A stretch of 9,716 bases of DNA, taken from an uncultured Azohydromonas sp. GTDB lineage: Bacteria > Pseudomonadota > Gammaproteobacteria > Burkholderiales > Burkholderiaceae_C. Under the pieces are notes generated by a model. That model was not told the origin of the DNA. It worked only from the letters and a program-made list of their open reading frames with translations, and ran no database searches. The stretch lies in assembly GCF_937926365.1 (NCBI RefSeq), contig NZ_CALAOH010000010.1, forward strand, positions 1 through 9,716, in the 5' to 3' direction. Below are positions 1 through 5,663 of the stretch, in pieces. Position 1 is the stretch's first letter; each line of letters opens with the position of its first letter. The position numbers and the translations under genes were made by a program.

Positions 1-728
1 GGCTGGCCGCGTCGGGCCGCGATGCCCCGGCGCACGGCCTGCGCACCGCCGCCCGGACGGCCGAAACGCCGGCCCGCGCCTCCCGCACGGACGCCACCGG
101 GGCCCTGGCCGGCACCGCAACGCCCGCGTTCGAGACGTCCATCCCGGGTCCCGGGCTGCAGGCCGGTGCGCCGGCACCCACCGTGCCACCGCTGGCCGTG
201 ACCGGGGTGGCGAGCGCGCCGGCCGCCGCCACACAACCGGCGGCATCCACCGCCTCCACGCTGCCTTACCAAGCCCACATCACCGCGCCTGTAGGCACGC
301 CGGCCTTCGCGCCGGCACTGGGCGCACAAGTGCGCATGCTGGTGCACGACGGCATCGGCCACGCGCGGCTGGAACTCAACCCGGCCGAGATGGGGCCGGT
401 GTCGGTGCACATCGCGCTGGAGGGACAGCAGGCGCATGTGGAATTCGGTGCCGACCTGGCCGCCACGCGCGCGGCACTGCAGGAAAGCCTGCCCACACTG
501 GCGGCGGCGCTGCAGGAAAGCGGCATCACGCTCACCGGCGGCGGCGTCTCCGAGCGCCAAACCGGCAGCGGCGGCAACGCCGGCCAGGACAGCGGCACGC
601 CGGGCAGCCGGGCGCAGGCGTTCGCGCCGGCCGAAGGTGCGCACGCCGGTGCAGCCATGGCGCCGCCGGTGGCAGCCCCCGCGGTGCAGGGTGGACGCGG
701 GCGCGGCACGGTCGACCTGTATGCCTGA
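1..728 (+). CDS. fliK: FliK, flagellar hook-length control protein, C-terminal part (5' end outside window)
   Basis: The frame is open from the first full codon at base 3 to the TGA at 726-728, so about 241 C-terminal residues are seen and the start lies upstream. The first ~100 residues are rich in Ala, Pro, Thr and Gly, as in the variable FliK central region. A conserved Flg_hook-type domain follows (about 318-548) with the signature LELNPAEMGPVSVHIALEG, then alternating strands and an Ala/Leu helix (AALQESLPTLAAAL). The tail is Gly/Ala-rich and disordered-looking. FliK is a secreted molecular ruler: its C-terminal domain contacts FlhB and switches export from rod/hook to filament substrates. 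It is separated from fliL by 252 bases, so fliL probably has its own promoter. The internal GTG at 183 is not the real start. The family call is firm because of the LNPAEMGPV motif. Confidence 0.9.
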   Translation, partial: LAASGRDAPAHGLRTAARTAETPARASRTDATGALAGTATPAFETSIPGPGLQAGAPAPTVPPLAVTGVASAPAAATQPAASTASTLPYQAHITAPVGTPAFAPALGAQVRMLVHDGIGHARLELNPAEMGPVSVHIALEGQQAHVEFGADLAATRAALQESLPTLAAALQESGITLTGGGVSERQTGSGGNAGQDSGTPGSRAQAFAPAEGAHAGAAMAPPVAAPAVQGGRGRGTVDLYA

Positions 729-746
729 AGCAGCCGGCGGTGCCTC

Positions 747-773
747 GGACCCGGGTCCGGGTCCGGACTCCGG
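747..773. repeat. Overlapping GC palindromes just after fliK
   Basis: A perfect 12-base palindrome GGACCCGGGTCC (747-758) runs into tandem GGGTCC/GTCCGG units, the palindrome GTCCGGAC (761-768) and CCGGACTCCGG (763-773). It starts 19 bases after the fliK stop. It could fold as a hairpin at the 3' end of the fliK transcript, but no T-tract follows, so it is not a standard intrinsic terminator. Function unknown. Confidence 0.35.
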
Positions 774-868
774 CCTCGCCTGACATCGCTCAAGCCGCCG
801 TGGCGGCATGCATGAAATCCTGCCGCTCGGGCGCCCGACGTGCCGCGAGCCACCGGCGCCCGCCCGTT

Positions 869-926
869 AAGCTGCCGTTTTGCCCTGCTATTTCCGCCTT
901 CGCCACCGGTCGCCGGCCCGAATAAT
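869..926 (+). promoter_or_regulatory. Candidate FlhDC-dependent class II promoter of the fliL operon
   Basis: TGCTATTTCCGCCTTC at 886-901 matches 12 of 16 positions of the right half of the enterobacterial FlhD4C2 box as remembered (CGCTATTTCTGCCATT). The expected left half (around 869-876) is poor. Twenty bases downstream lies AATAAT (921-926), a 5/6 match to the sigma-70 -10 hexamer, embedded in the palindrome CGAATAATTCG (919-929). There is no good -35, as expected where an activator replaces it. A start near 933 would put the box half at about -47 to -32 and leave a ~48-base leader before fliL. In enterobacteria the fliL operon is class II and FlhDC-activated, and many Burkholderiales use FlhDC. 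The site is seen; activation by FlhDC is inferred. Confidence 0.42.
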
Positions 927-980
927 TCGCGGCAGATACCTTGCCGGGCGGCTGCCCGGAACCCCTCCACTGGAGCCTGA

Positions 981-1550
981 ATGTCCGCTGCCATCGCTGC
1001 CCTCGGAGCCTCACTGAAGAAGGGCCGCATGAAGATCGTTCTCATCATGGCGGTCCTGCTGCTGCTGCTCGGAACCGCGGCACTGGTCGCCAGCCGCTCG
1101 GTCGTGCCGGTGGACGAGGAGGACGCCGAGTTCGAGGCAGAGCACCAAGCCAAGCCCGGCGCCTATGACGCCAAGAGCGCCCCCGTGTTCGTGCAACTGG
1201 AAACTTTCACCGCCAACCTCGCCGACCGCGACAGCGACCGCTTCATCCAGGTGGGCGTGACGCTGGAAGTGGTGGACCCCAAGGCCGCGGAGCAGATCAA
1301 GGCCTTCATGCCCGTGATCCGCAACAACATCCTGCTGGTATTGACGAACAAGACCTCGGATGCCGTGCGCGAGCCCGTGGGCAAGCGCCGCCTGGCCGCG
1401 GAGATCCGTGCGCAGGCACTGCGTCCGCTGGGCCACAGCGTCAAGGTCGAGGAGCTGCTCGACGAGGAGCCTTCGGGCAGCTTCAGGCAAGCCAAGTGGG
1501 CACGGCTGCCGATCAAGGCGGTGCACTTCTCCACCTTCATCGTGCAGTGA
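981..1550 (+). CDS. fliL: FliL, flagellar basal body-associated membrane protein
   Basis: The protein has 189 residues. A short basic cytoplasmic N-terminus (SLKKGRMK) is followed by one membrane helix at about residues 18-37 (IVLIMAVLLLLLGTAALVA), an acidic linker (43-55), and a periplasmic FliL domain from about 68 to the end. Characteristic features are FVQLETFTANLADRDSDRFIQ, the helix with MPVIRNNILLVLTNKT, and the C-terminus HFSTFIVQ, close to the usual FSSFIVQ-like ending. FliL forms rings around the stator units and supports motor torque and swarming. The start at 981 has GGAG at 972-975 with 5-base spacing. An in-frame ATG at 1029 (residue 17) also has an AAGAAGGG upstream and would give a 173-residue protein, so the exact start is not certain. 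It is the first gene of the fliL-fliR block, and its stop lies 7 bases before fliM. Confidence 0.95.
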   Translation: MSAAIAALGASLKKGRMKIVLIMAVLLLLLGTAALVASRSVVPVDEEDAEFEAEHQAKPGAYDAKSAPVFVQLETFTANLADRDSDRFIQVGVTLEVVDPKAAEQIKAFMPVIRNNILLVLTNKTSDAVREPVGKRRLAAEIRAQALRPLGHSVKVEELLDEEPSGSFRQAKWARLPIKAVHFSTFIVQ

Positions 1551-1557
1551 CAAGGCG

Positions 1558-2565
1558 ATGAGCCAGCAGTTCCTCTCCCAGGACGAGGTCGATGCGCTCC
1601 TGCAGGGCATCACCGGCGAGAGCCAGAAGCTCGAACAGGAAGACACTCCAAGCGGTGCGGTACGCACCTACGACATCGCGAGCCAGGAACGCATCGTGCG
1701 TGGGCGCATGCCCACGATGGAGATCATCAACGAGCGTTTCGCGCGCAACGTGCGCGTGGGGTTGTTCAACTTCATGCGCAAGAGCCCCGAGGTGGCCATC
1801 GGCGGCATCAAGGTGCAGAAGTACAGCGCCTTCCTGCGCGAAATCGTGGTGCCCACCAACATCAACATCGTCTCGGTGCGGCCGCTGCGCGGCTCGGGGC
1901 TGATCGTGTGCGAGCCCAACCTGGTGTTCGCCGTGATCGATGCGCTCTTCGGCGGCACCGGGCGCTTCCACACCCGCATCGAGGGCCGCGACTTCAGCCC
2001 CACCGAGCACCGCGTCATCACGCGGCTGCTGGAAGTCATCATCGGCGAGTACAAGAAGGCGTGGGGCGGGATCTACCCGCTGGAGCTGGAGTACCAGCGC
2101 TCGGAGATGCAGCCGCAGTTCGCCAACATCGCCACGCCCAGCGAGATCGTCGTGGCCACGAGCTTCACGCTGGAGATCGGCACCACCGCGGGCTCGATCC
2201 ACTTCTGCATCCCATACTCCACGCTGGAGCCCATCCGCGACGTGCTGTACTCCTCGGTGCAGGGCGACTCCACCGAGCCGGACCGGCGCTGGGTGAACCT
2301 GCTCAAGACGCAGCTGCAGGCCGCGGAAGTGGAACTCGTGGCCGAGCTCGCGCACGCGCCGGCCACCGTCGAGCAATTGCTGTCGCTCAAGGTGGGCGAT
2401 TTCATCGAGCTCGACCAGCTGCCGCTGGTACAGGCCAAGGTGGACGGCGTGCCGGTGCTGGAAGCGCATTGCGGCACGCGCAACGGCAAGTACGCCATCA
2501 AAGTCGAACGACTGATCTCCAGCTCCACGCTGAGCTGGATCGGAGAGAACCATCATGGCAGTTGA
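1558..2565 (+). CDS. fliM: FliM, flagellar motor switch protein
   Basis: The protein has 335 residues, a normal FliM length. The N-terminus MSQQFLSQDEVDALLQGI contains the (E)VDALL peptide that binds phosphorylated CheY, which fixes the start at 1558 even though the open frame extends further 5'. The middle domain (about 50-230) has FARNVRVGLFNFMRKSPEV, VVPTNINIVSVRPLRGSG and the family signature FGGTGR (131-136), followed by RDFSPTEHR. A C-terminal SpoA-like domain (about 250-320) pairs with FliN. FliM sits in the cytoplasmic C-ring, joins FliG above and FliN below, and sets rotation direction in response to CheY-P. The ribosome site is poor (AAGG at 1552-1555, only 2 bases from the ATG), which suggests translational coupling to fliL 7 bases upstream. 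The 3' end overlaps fliN by 11 bases. Confidence 0.97.
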   Translation: MSQQFLSQDEVDALLQGITGESQKLEQEDTPSGAVRTYDIASQERIVRGRMPTMEIINERFARNVRVGLFNFMRKSPEVAIGGIKVQKYSAFLREIVVPTNINIVSVRPLRGSGLIVCEPNLVFAVIDALFGGTGRFHTRIEGRDFSPTEHRVITRLLEVIIGEYKKAWGGIYPLELEYQRSEMQPQFANIATPSEIVVATSFTLEIGTTAGSIHFCIPYSTLEPIRDVLYSSVQGDSTEPDRRWVNLLKTQLQAAEVELVAELAHAPATVEQLLSLKVGDFIELDQLPLVQAKVDGVPVLEAHCGTRNGKYAIKVERLISSSTLSWIGENHHGS

Positions 2566-3004
2566 ACCAGGACAGATGTCCGACGAGGACCGCATGGCCG
2601 CCGAGTGGGAGGCCGCACTGGCCGAGGCCCGCTCCGACACGGCCGCCGTCGCCGAGGCCGAAACCTCGCCGTTGCAATCCGTGAAGGCCGCGTCCTTCAC
2701 GGACTTCGGCGCGGCCGAGGCGGCCGACCCGACGGGGATCAACGACATCAACATGATCCTCGACATCCCGGTGCAGCTCACCGTGGAGCTGGGCCGCACG
2801 AGGATCCCGATCAAGCACATCCTGCAGCTCGCACAGGGCTCGGTGGTGGAGCTGGAGGCCATGGCCGGCGAGCCCATGGACGTGCTGGTCAACGGCTACC
2901 TCATCGCCCAGGGCGAGGTGGTGGTGGTCAACGACAAGTTCGGCATCCGCCTCACCGACATCGTCACGCCCAGCGAGCGCGTGCGCCGGCTCAGCCGGAC
3001 TTGA
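2555..3004 (+). CDS. fliN: FliN, flagellar motor switch protein
   Basis: The protein has 149 residues. The N-terminal ~60 residues are acidic and Ala-rich and probably flexible (DEDRMAAEWEAALAEA). From about 63 follows the SpoA/FliN domain: INMILDIPVQLTVELGRTRI, IKHILQLAQGSVVELEAMAGEP, DVLVNGYLIAQGEVVVVNDKF and GIRLTDIVTPSERVRRL, all strongly conserved in the family. FliN makes the base of the C-ring with FliM and helps dock export substrates with FliH. The ATG at 2555 overlaps the end of fliM by 11 bases and has GGAGAG (2542-2547) with 7-base spacing inside fliM, so tight coupling is likely. An internal ATG at 2576 (residue 8) is an alternative start. The gene is followed by 210 bases that hold a REPIN-like repeat before fliO. 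Confidence 0.97.
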   Translation: MAVEPGQMSDEDRMAAEWEAALAEARSDTAAVAEAETSPLQSVKAASFTDFGAAEAADPTGINDINMILDIPVQLTVELGRTRIPIKHILQLAQGSVVELEAMAGEPMDVLVNGYLIAQGEVVVVNDKFGIRLTDIVTPSERVRRLSRT

Positions 3005-3044
3005 GGCCGTTCGCACCCAGCAGGCATCGGCGGCAAAGGAACCG

Positions 3045-3166
3045 CCGTCATGCCCGCGAAGGCGGGCATCCACGCGCGCCGATACGCCGGCCTTTTCCGC
3101 CTCCCTTCCACCTTCCCGACGCAGCCTCCCGGAGCTCGTGGATGCCCGCCTGCGCGGGCATGACGG
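3045..3166. repeat. REPIN-like inverted pair of REP palindromes between fliN and fliO
   Basis: Two 30-base copies of one palindromic unit lie in inverted orientation (3045-3074 and 3137-3166), differing at one base and separated by 62 bases. Each copy has its own 8-bp stem, ATGCCCGC/GCGGGCAT, with a four-base loop (GAAG in the first, CTGC in the second). The two copies could also pair with each other into one long stem in the fliN-fliO transcript. Units of this type (a hairpin with a GCGGGCAT-like arm) resemble the intergenic repeats scattered through Burkholderiales genomes and the paired REP elements mobilised by RAYT transposases. No transposase is in the window. A role in mRNA stability is inference. 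Confidence 0.8.
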
Positions 3167-3214
3167 ATCGTTGGGCTCCAGGCCGACTGACGGCGCAACG
3201 AAAGCAATTAGCCG

Positions 3215-3562
3215 ATGAACACCGGATGGATGCCACTGCTGTGGTTCCTGGCCGTGCTGGCGCTCATCCCGCTGGCGCTGTGGCTGCTCAAGCGCTCGCC
3301 GCTGGCGCCGGGCGCGCAAGCCGCCGGCGTGATGCGCACCGTGGCGGTGCTGCCGCTGGCCCCGGGCCAGCGCCTGGTGACGGTGGAGGTGGGCAGCGGC
3401 GAGCAGCGGCGCTGGCTGGTGCTGGGCGTGACGGCGCAGCACATCAGCACGCTGCACACCATGGCGCCGCAGGACCCCGATCCCGCCACCGCCGCGCCCG
3501 GCGCGGCGGCGCCCTCCTTCGCGCAGGCGCTGCGCCAGCAGCTGCGCGCGCGCCGCGACTGA
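3215..3562 (+). CDS. fliO: FliO, flagellar export-gate assembly protein
   Basis: The protein has 115 residues, in the usual short range of FliO. One membrane helix lies at about residues 7-25 (PLLWFLAVLALIPLALWLL), followed by a small cytoplasmic beta-rich domain with VAVLPLAPGQRLVTVEVGSG and RRWLVLGVTAQHISTLHTM. This is the typical FliO pattern of 'LGPGQRLVVVEV...LLLGVT'. The tail is Pro/Ala-rich and ends in a basic helix. FliO is a chaperone-like factor that helps build the FliP ring and is not part of the finished gate. FliO is the least conserved gate gene, so position just before fliP supports the call. The ATG at 3215 has no clear Shine-Dalgarno. It lies 48 bases after the REPIN-like repeat and 13 bases separate its stop from fliP. 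Confidence 0.9.
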   Translation: MNTGWMPLLWFLAVLALIPLALWLLKRSPLAPGAQAAGVMRTVAVLPLAPGQRLVTVEVGSGEQRRWLVLGVTAQHISTLHTMAPQDPDPATAAPGAAAPSFAQALRQQLRARRD

Positions 3563-3575
3563 GCTCCCCCAGACC

Positions 3576-4355
3576 ATGAAAGCCTTCCTCTTCCCCAGGC
3601 GCGGCCGCGCGCCCCGTGCCGCCGCGCTGCTGCTGCTGGGCGCCGCCGCGCTGCCCGCGCTGGCGCAGCAGCAAGGCGGCGCGGGCACGCTGCCGCTGCT
3701 CGTGGGCCAGGGCGCGGGCGGCACCAGCTACTCGGTGCCGGTGCAGACGCTGCTGTTCTTCACCGCGCTGAGCTTCCTGCCAGCGGTGCTGCTGCTGATG
3801 ACGGCCTTCACCCGCATCGTCATCGTGCTGGGGCTGCTGCGCCAGGCCATGGGCACGCAGACCACGCCGCCCAACCAGGTCATCGTGGCGCTGAGCCTGT
3901 TCCTGACCTTCTTCGTCATGGGCCCGACGCTGGACCGCATCTACGAGCAGGCCTGGCAGCCCTACGCCGCCGGGCAGATCACGGCCGAGCAGGCGCTGGA
4001 GCGCGGCCAGGAGCCGCTGCGCGCCTTCATGCTCAAGCAGACGCGCCAGAGCGACGTGCAGATGTTCTCCCGCATGGCACGGCTGCCGGAGCAGACCACG
4101 CCGGCGCAGCTGCCGCTCAAGGTGCTGGTGCCGGCCTTCGTCACCAGCGAGCTCAAAAGCGCGTTCCAGATCGGCTTCCTGGTGTTCATTCCCTTCCTGA
4201 TCATCGACATGGTCGTGGCCAGCGTGCTCATGAGCCTGGGGATGATGATGCTCAGCCCCGTGCTGGTGGCGCTGCCCTTCAAGCTCATGCTGTTCGTGCT
4301 GGCCGACGGCTGGAACCTGCTGCTGGGCTCGCTGGCGGCCTCGTTCGCGCAATGA
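3576..4355 (+). CDS. fliP: FliP, flagellar type III export gate protein
   Basis: The protein has 259 residues. A cleavable signal peptide is visible: basic PRRGRAPR, a Leu/Ala core and a likely cut after ALPALA at residue 30, as known for FliP. The mature protein has the family blocks SYSVPVQTLLFFTALSFLPA, LLMTAFTRIVIVLGLLRQAMG, TTPPNQVIVALSLFLTFFVM, a periplasmic stretch of about 65 residues, then SELKSAFQIGFLVFIPFLII and the MMMLSPVLVALPFKLMLFVL helix. About four membrane helices remain after cleavage. FliP forms the pentameric core of the export gate with FliQ and FliR, through which rod, hook and filament subunits pass. It follows fliO by 13 bases. The Shine-Dalgarno is weak. A 12-bp inverted repeat begins 4 bases after its stop. 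Confidence 0.97.
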   Translation: MKAFLFPRRGRAPRAAALLLLGAAALPALAQQQGGAGTLPLLVGQGAGGTSYSVPVQTLLFFTALSFLPAVLLLMTAFTRIVIVLGLLRQAMGTQTTPPNQVIVALSLFLTFFVMGPTLDRIYEQAWQPYAAGQITAEQALERGQEPLRAFMLKQTRQSDVQMFSRMARLPEQTTPAQLPLKVLVPAFVTSELKSAFQIGFLVFIPFLIIDMVVASVLMSLGMMMLSPVLVALPFKLMLFVLADGWNLLLGSLAASFAQ

Positions 4356-4359
4356 CTTC

Positions 4360-4399
4360 CCGTTCGCCCTGAGCCCTTCGACGAGCCCAGGGCGAACGG
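4360..4399. repeat. Inverted repeat between fliP and fliQ
   Basis: A perfect 12-bp stem, CCGTTCGCCCTG (4360-4371) and CAGGGCGAACGG (4388-4399), encloses a 16-base loop containing AGCCCTTCGACGAGCC. It starts 4 bases after the fliP stop. The CCGTTCGCCCTGAGCC...TCGA core looks like another dispersed intergenic repeat family that I associate with beta- and gammaproteobacteria, unrelated to the element at 3045-3166. ACTCTTTATT follows but no run of T directly after the stem, so strong termination is unlikely. Confidence 0.75.
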
Positions 4400-4426
4400 A
4401 GCCGACTCTTTATTGAGAACACAACG

Positions 4427-4696
4427 ATGGACGCGACCCAAGTCTTCACGGTGGGGCAACAGGCCCTGTTCACGCTGCTGCTGGTGTGCGCGCCGATCCT
4501 GCTGGTGATCCTGGGCGTGGGCATCGTGGTGAGCGTGCTGCAGGCGGCCACGCAGATCAACGAGCCCACGCTGTCCTTCGTGCCCAAGATCATCGCGGCG
4601 GTGGCGGTGCTGGCCATCGCGGGGCCCTGGATCATGACGACGCTGGTGGAGTTCCTGCAGCGCACGCTGCAGTCGATTCCGGGCGCGGTGGGGTGA
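4427..4696 (+). CDS. fliQ: FliQ, flagellar type III export gate protein
   Basis: The protein has 89 residues, the standard FliQ length. It has two hydrophobic helices (about 14-38 and 52-75) joined by the conserved loop SVLQAATQINEPTLSFVPKI, which is the family signature. FliQ subunits (usually four) wrap the FliP-FliR core of the export gate in the inner membrane. The gene starts 71 bases after fliP, beyond the inverted repeat; only a weak GAGAA (4415-4419) precedes the ATG at suitable spacing. Its TGA (4694-4696) is 7 bases before the fliR start, so the two are almost certainly co-translated. Confidence 0.97.
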   Translation: MDATQVFTVGQQALFTLLLVCAPILLVILGVGIVVSVLQAATQINEPTLSFVPKIIAAVAVLAIAGPWIMTTLVEFLQRTLQSIPGAVG

Positions 4697-4703
4697 TGGC
4701 GGC

Positions 4704-5465
4704 GTGATCACCTTCACCGAAGCCCAGCTGATGGCGTGGCTGTCGCCGCTGCTGTGGCCGCTGCTGCGCGCGCTGGCGCTGCTGTCGTCCATGCCGGTGC
4801 TGGGCACGCGCATGGTGCCCATACGCGTGCGCGTGGGCCTGGCACTGCTGCTGGCGCTGGCGATGCAGGCGGTGCTGCCGCCCATGCCCGTGGTGGCGCT
4901 GGACAGCCCGGTGGCCTTCGAGCTGGTGGCGCAGCAGCTGGTGGTGGGCGTGACGCTGGGCCTGGCCGCGCGCATGGTGTTCGCGGCGGTGGAGTTCGCC
5001 GGCGAGGTGATGGGCCTGCAGATGGGGCTGAACTACGCGGGCTTCTTCGACCCGGCCAGCGCCACGCAGGGCACGGTCACGGGACGGCTGTTCGGCACCC
5101 TGGCGGCGTGGCTCTACATCGTGATCAACGGCCACCTGGTGGTGCTGGCGGCGCTGGTGCGCAGCTTCGAGTCCTTCCCGGTGAGCGAACAGCCGCTGGC
5201 GGTGCTGCAGCAGTTGCAGCCGCAGACCTGGGGCGCGGAGATCTTCACGCTGGGCCTGTGGCTGGCGCTGCCGCTGATCACGATGCTGCTGTTCGTCAAT
5301 CTGGTGCTGGGCCTGATCTCGCGCGTGGCCTCGCAGATGAACGTGTTCGCGGTGGGCTTCCCGATCACGCTGGGCATGGGGCTGCTGGGCATCCTGGCAA
5401 CGCTGCCGCTGCTGGAGCAGCCCTTCGTGGCGGCGCTGGAGCGCATGCTGTCGCACTTCCAGTGA
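4704..5465 (+). CDS. fliR: FliR, flagellar type III export gate protein
   Basis: The protein has 253 residues with about six membrane helices. Family blocks: the N-terminus MITFTEAQLMAWLSPLLWPL, GTRMVPIRVRVGLALLLALA, AVEFAGEVMGLQMGLNYAGF with the downstream FFDPASA, and NLVLGLISRVASQMNVFAVG with FPITLGMGLL. FliR is the single-copy subunit that closes the FliP5-FliQ4-FliR1 gate and contacts FlhB. I chose the GTG at 4704 because translation from it gives the conserved MI(S/T)FTEAQ start; the next in-frame ATG (4731) would cut this off. The ATG at 4696 is in another frame. This is the last gene of the fliL-fliR block. No intrinsic terminator follows. Confidence 0.96.
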   Translation: MITFTEAQLMAWLSPLLWPLLRALALLSSMPVLGTRMVPIRVRVGLALLLALAMQAVLPPMPVVALDSPVAFELVAQQLVVGVTLGLAARMVFAAVEFAGEVMGLQMGLNYAGFFDPASATQGTVTGRLFGTLAAWLYIVINGHLVVLAALVRSFESFPVSEQPLAVLQQLQPQTWGAEIFTLGLWLALPLITMLLFVNLVLGLISRVASQMNVFAVGFPITLGMGLLGILATLPLLEQPFVAALERMLSHFQ

Positions 5466-5663
5466 CGCGGGCGCGGCGCCTCGGCAAGCCGCGTTCCATC
5501 CTGCCCCCCGGCGGCACGCCCCCGCCGCAGCCGCTCCCCGGAGGGACGCGCCGCCAGGCGCCGGTGCCTAGATTTGTGGCCAGTTCGGTACGCAACGACG
5601 ACTTCAAGCGCTCGAAGCCGCCGGACGCCTCCCAACCGCCAGCCCACACACCGAGGTCGCTCC
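5466..5663. other. Gap between fliR and the protease gene, no gene seen
   Basis: This 198-base stretch is GC-rich in its first half, with small GC hairpins such as CGGCGG/CCGCCG (5509-5514 with 5522-5527) but no T-tract, so no intrinsic terminator can be shown after fliR. The second half is less GC-rich (around 5567-5615) and could hold the protease promoter. I found no convincing sigma-70, sigma-28 or sigma-54 site. The protease frame stays open back to a TTG at 5574, but its Shine-Dalgarno and signal peptide argue for the start at 5664. Confidence 0.5.

Noticed and set aside
867..893. Sigma-28 promoter before fliL (TTAAGCTG ... TGCTATTT)
   Set aside because: The -10 matches GCCGATAA at only 3 of 8 positions; an FlhDC-type class II promoter fits better.
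1537..2892. A 451-codon - strand open frame opposite fliM/fliN
   Set aside because: Antisense shadow rich in His, Arg and Leu with no recognisable domain; fliM and fliN on the other strand are certain.
3045..3166. CRISPR array or insertion sequence
   Set aside because: Only two copies, in inverted orientation, each internally palindromic, and no transposase gene or regular spacers.
5574..5663. N-terminal extension of the protease to a TTG at 5574
   Set aside because: It would place 30 extra residues before the signal peptide; GAGG at good spacing supports the ATG at 5664. The added basic residues would give the signal peptide an n-region, so this is not fully excluded.
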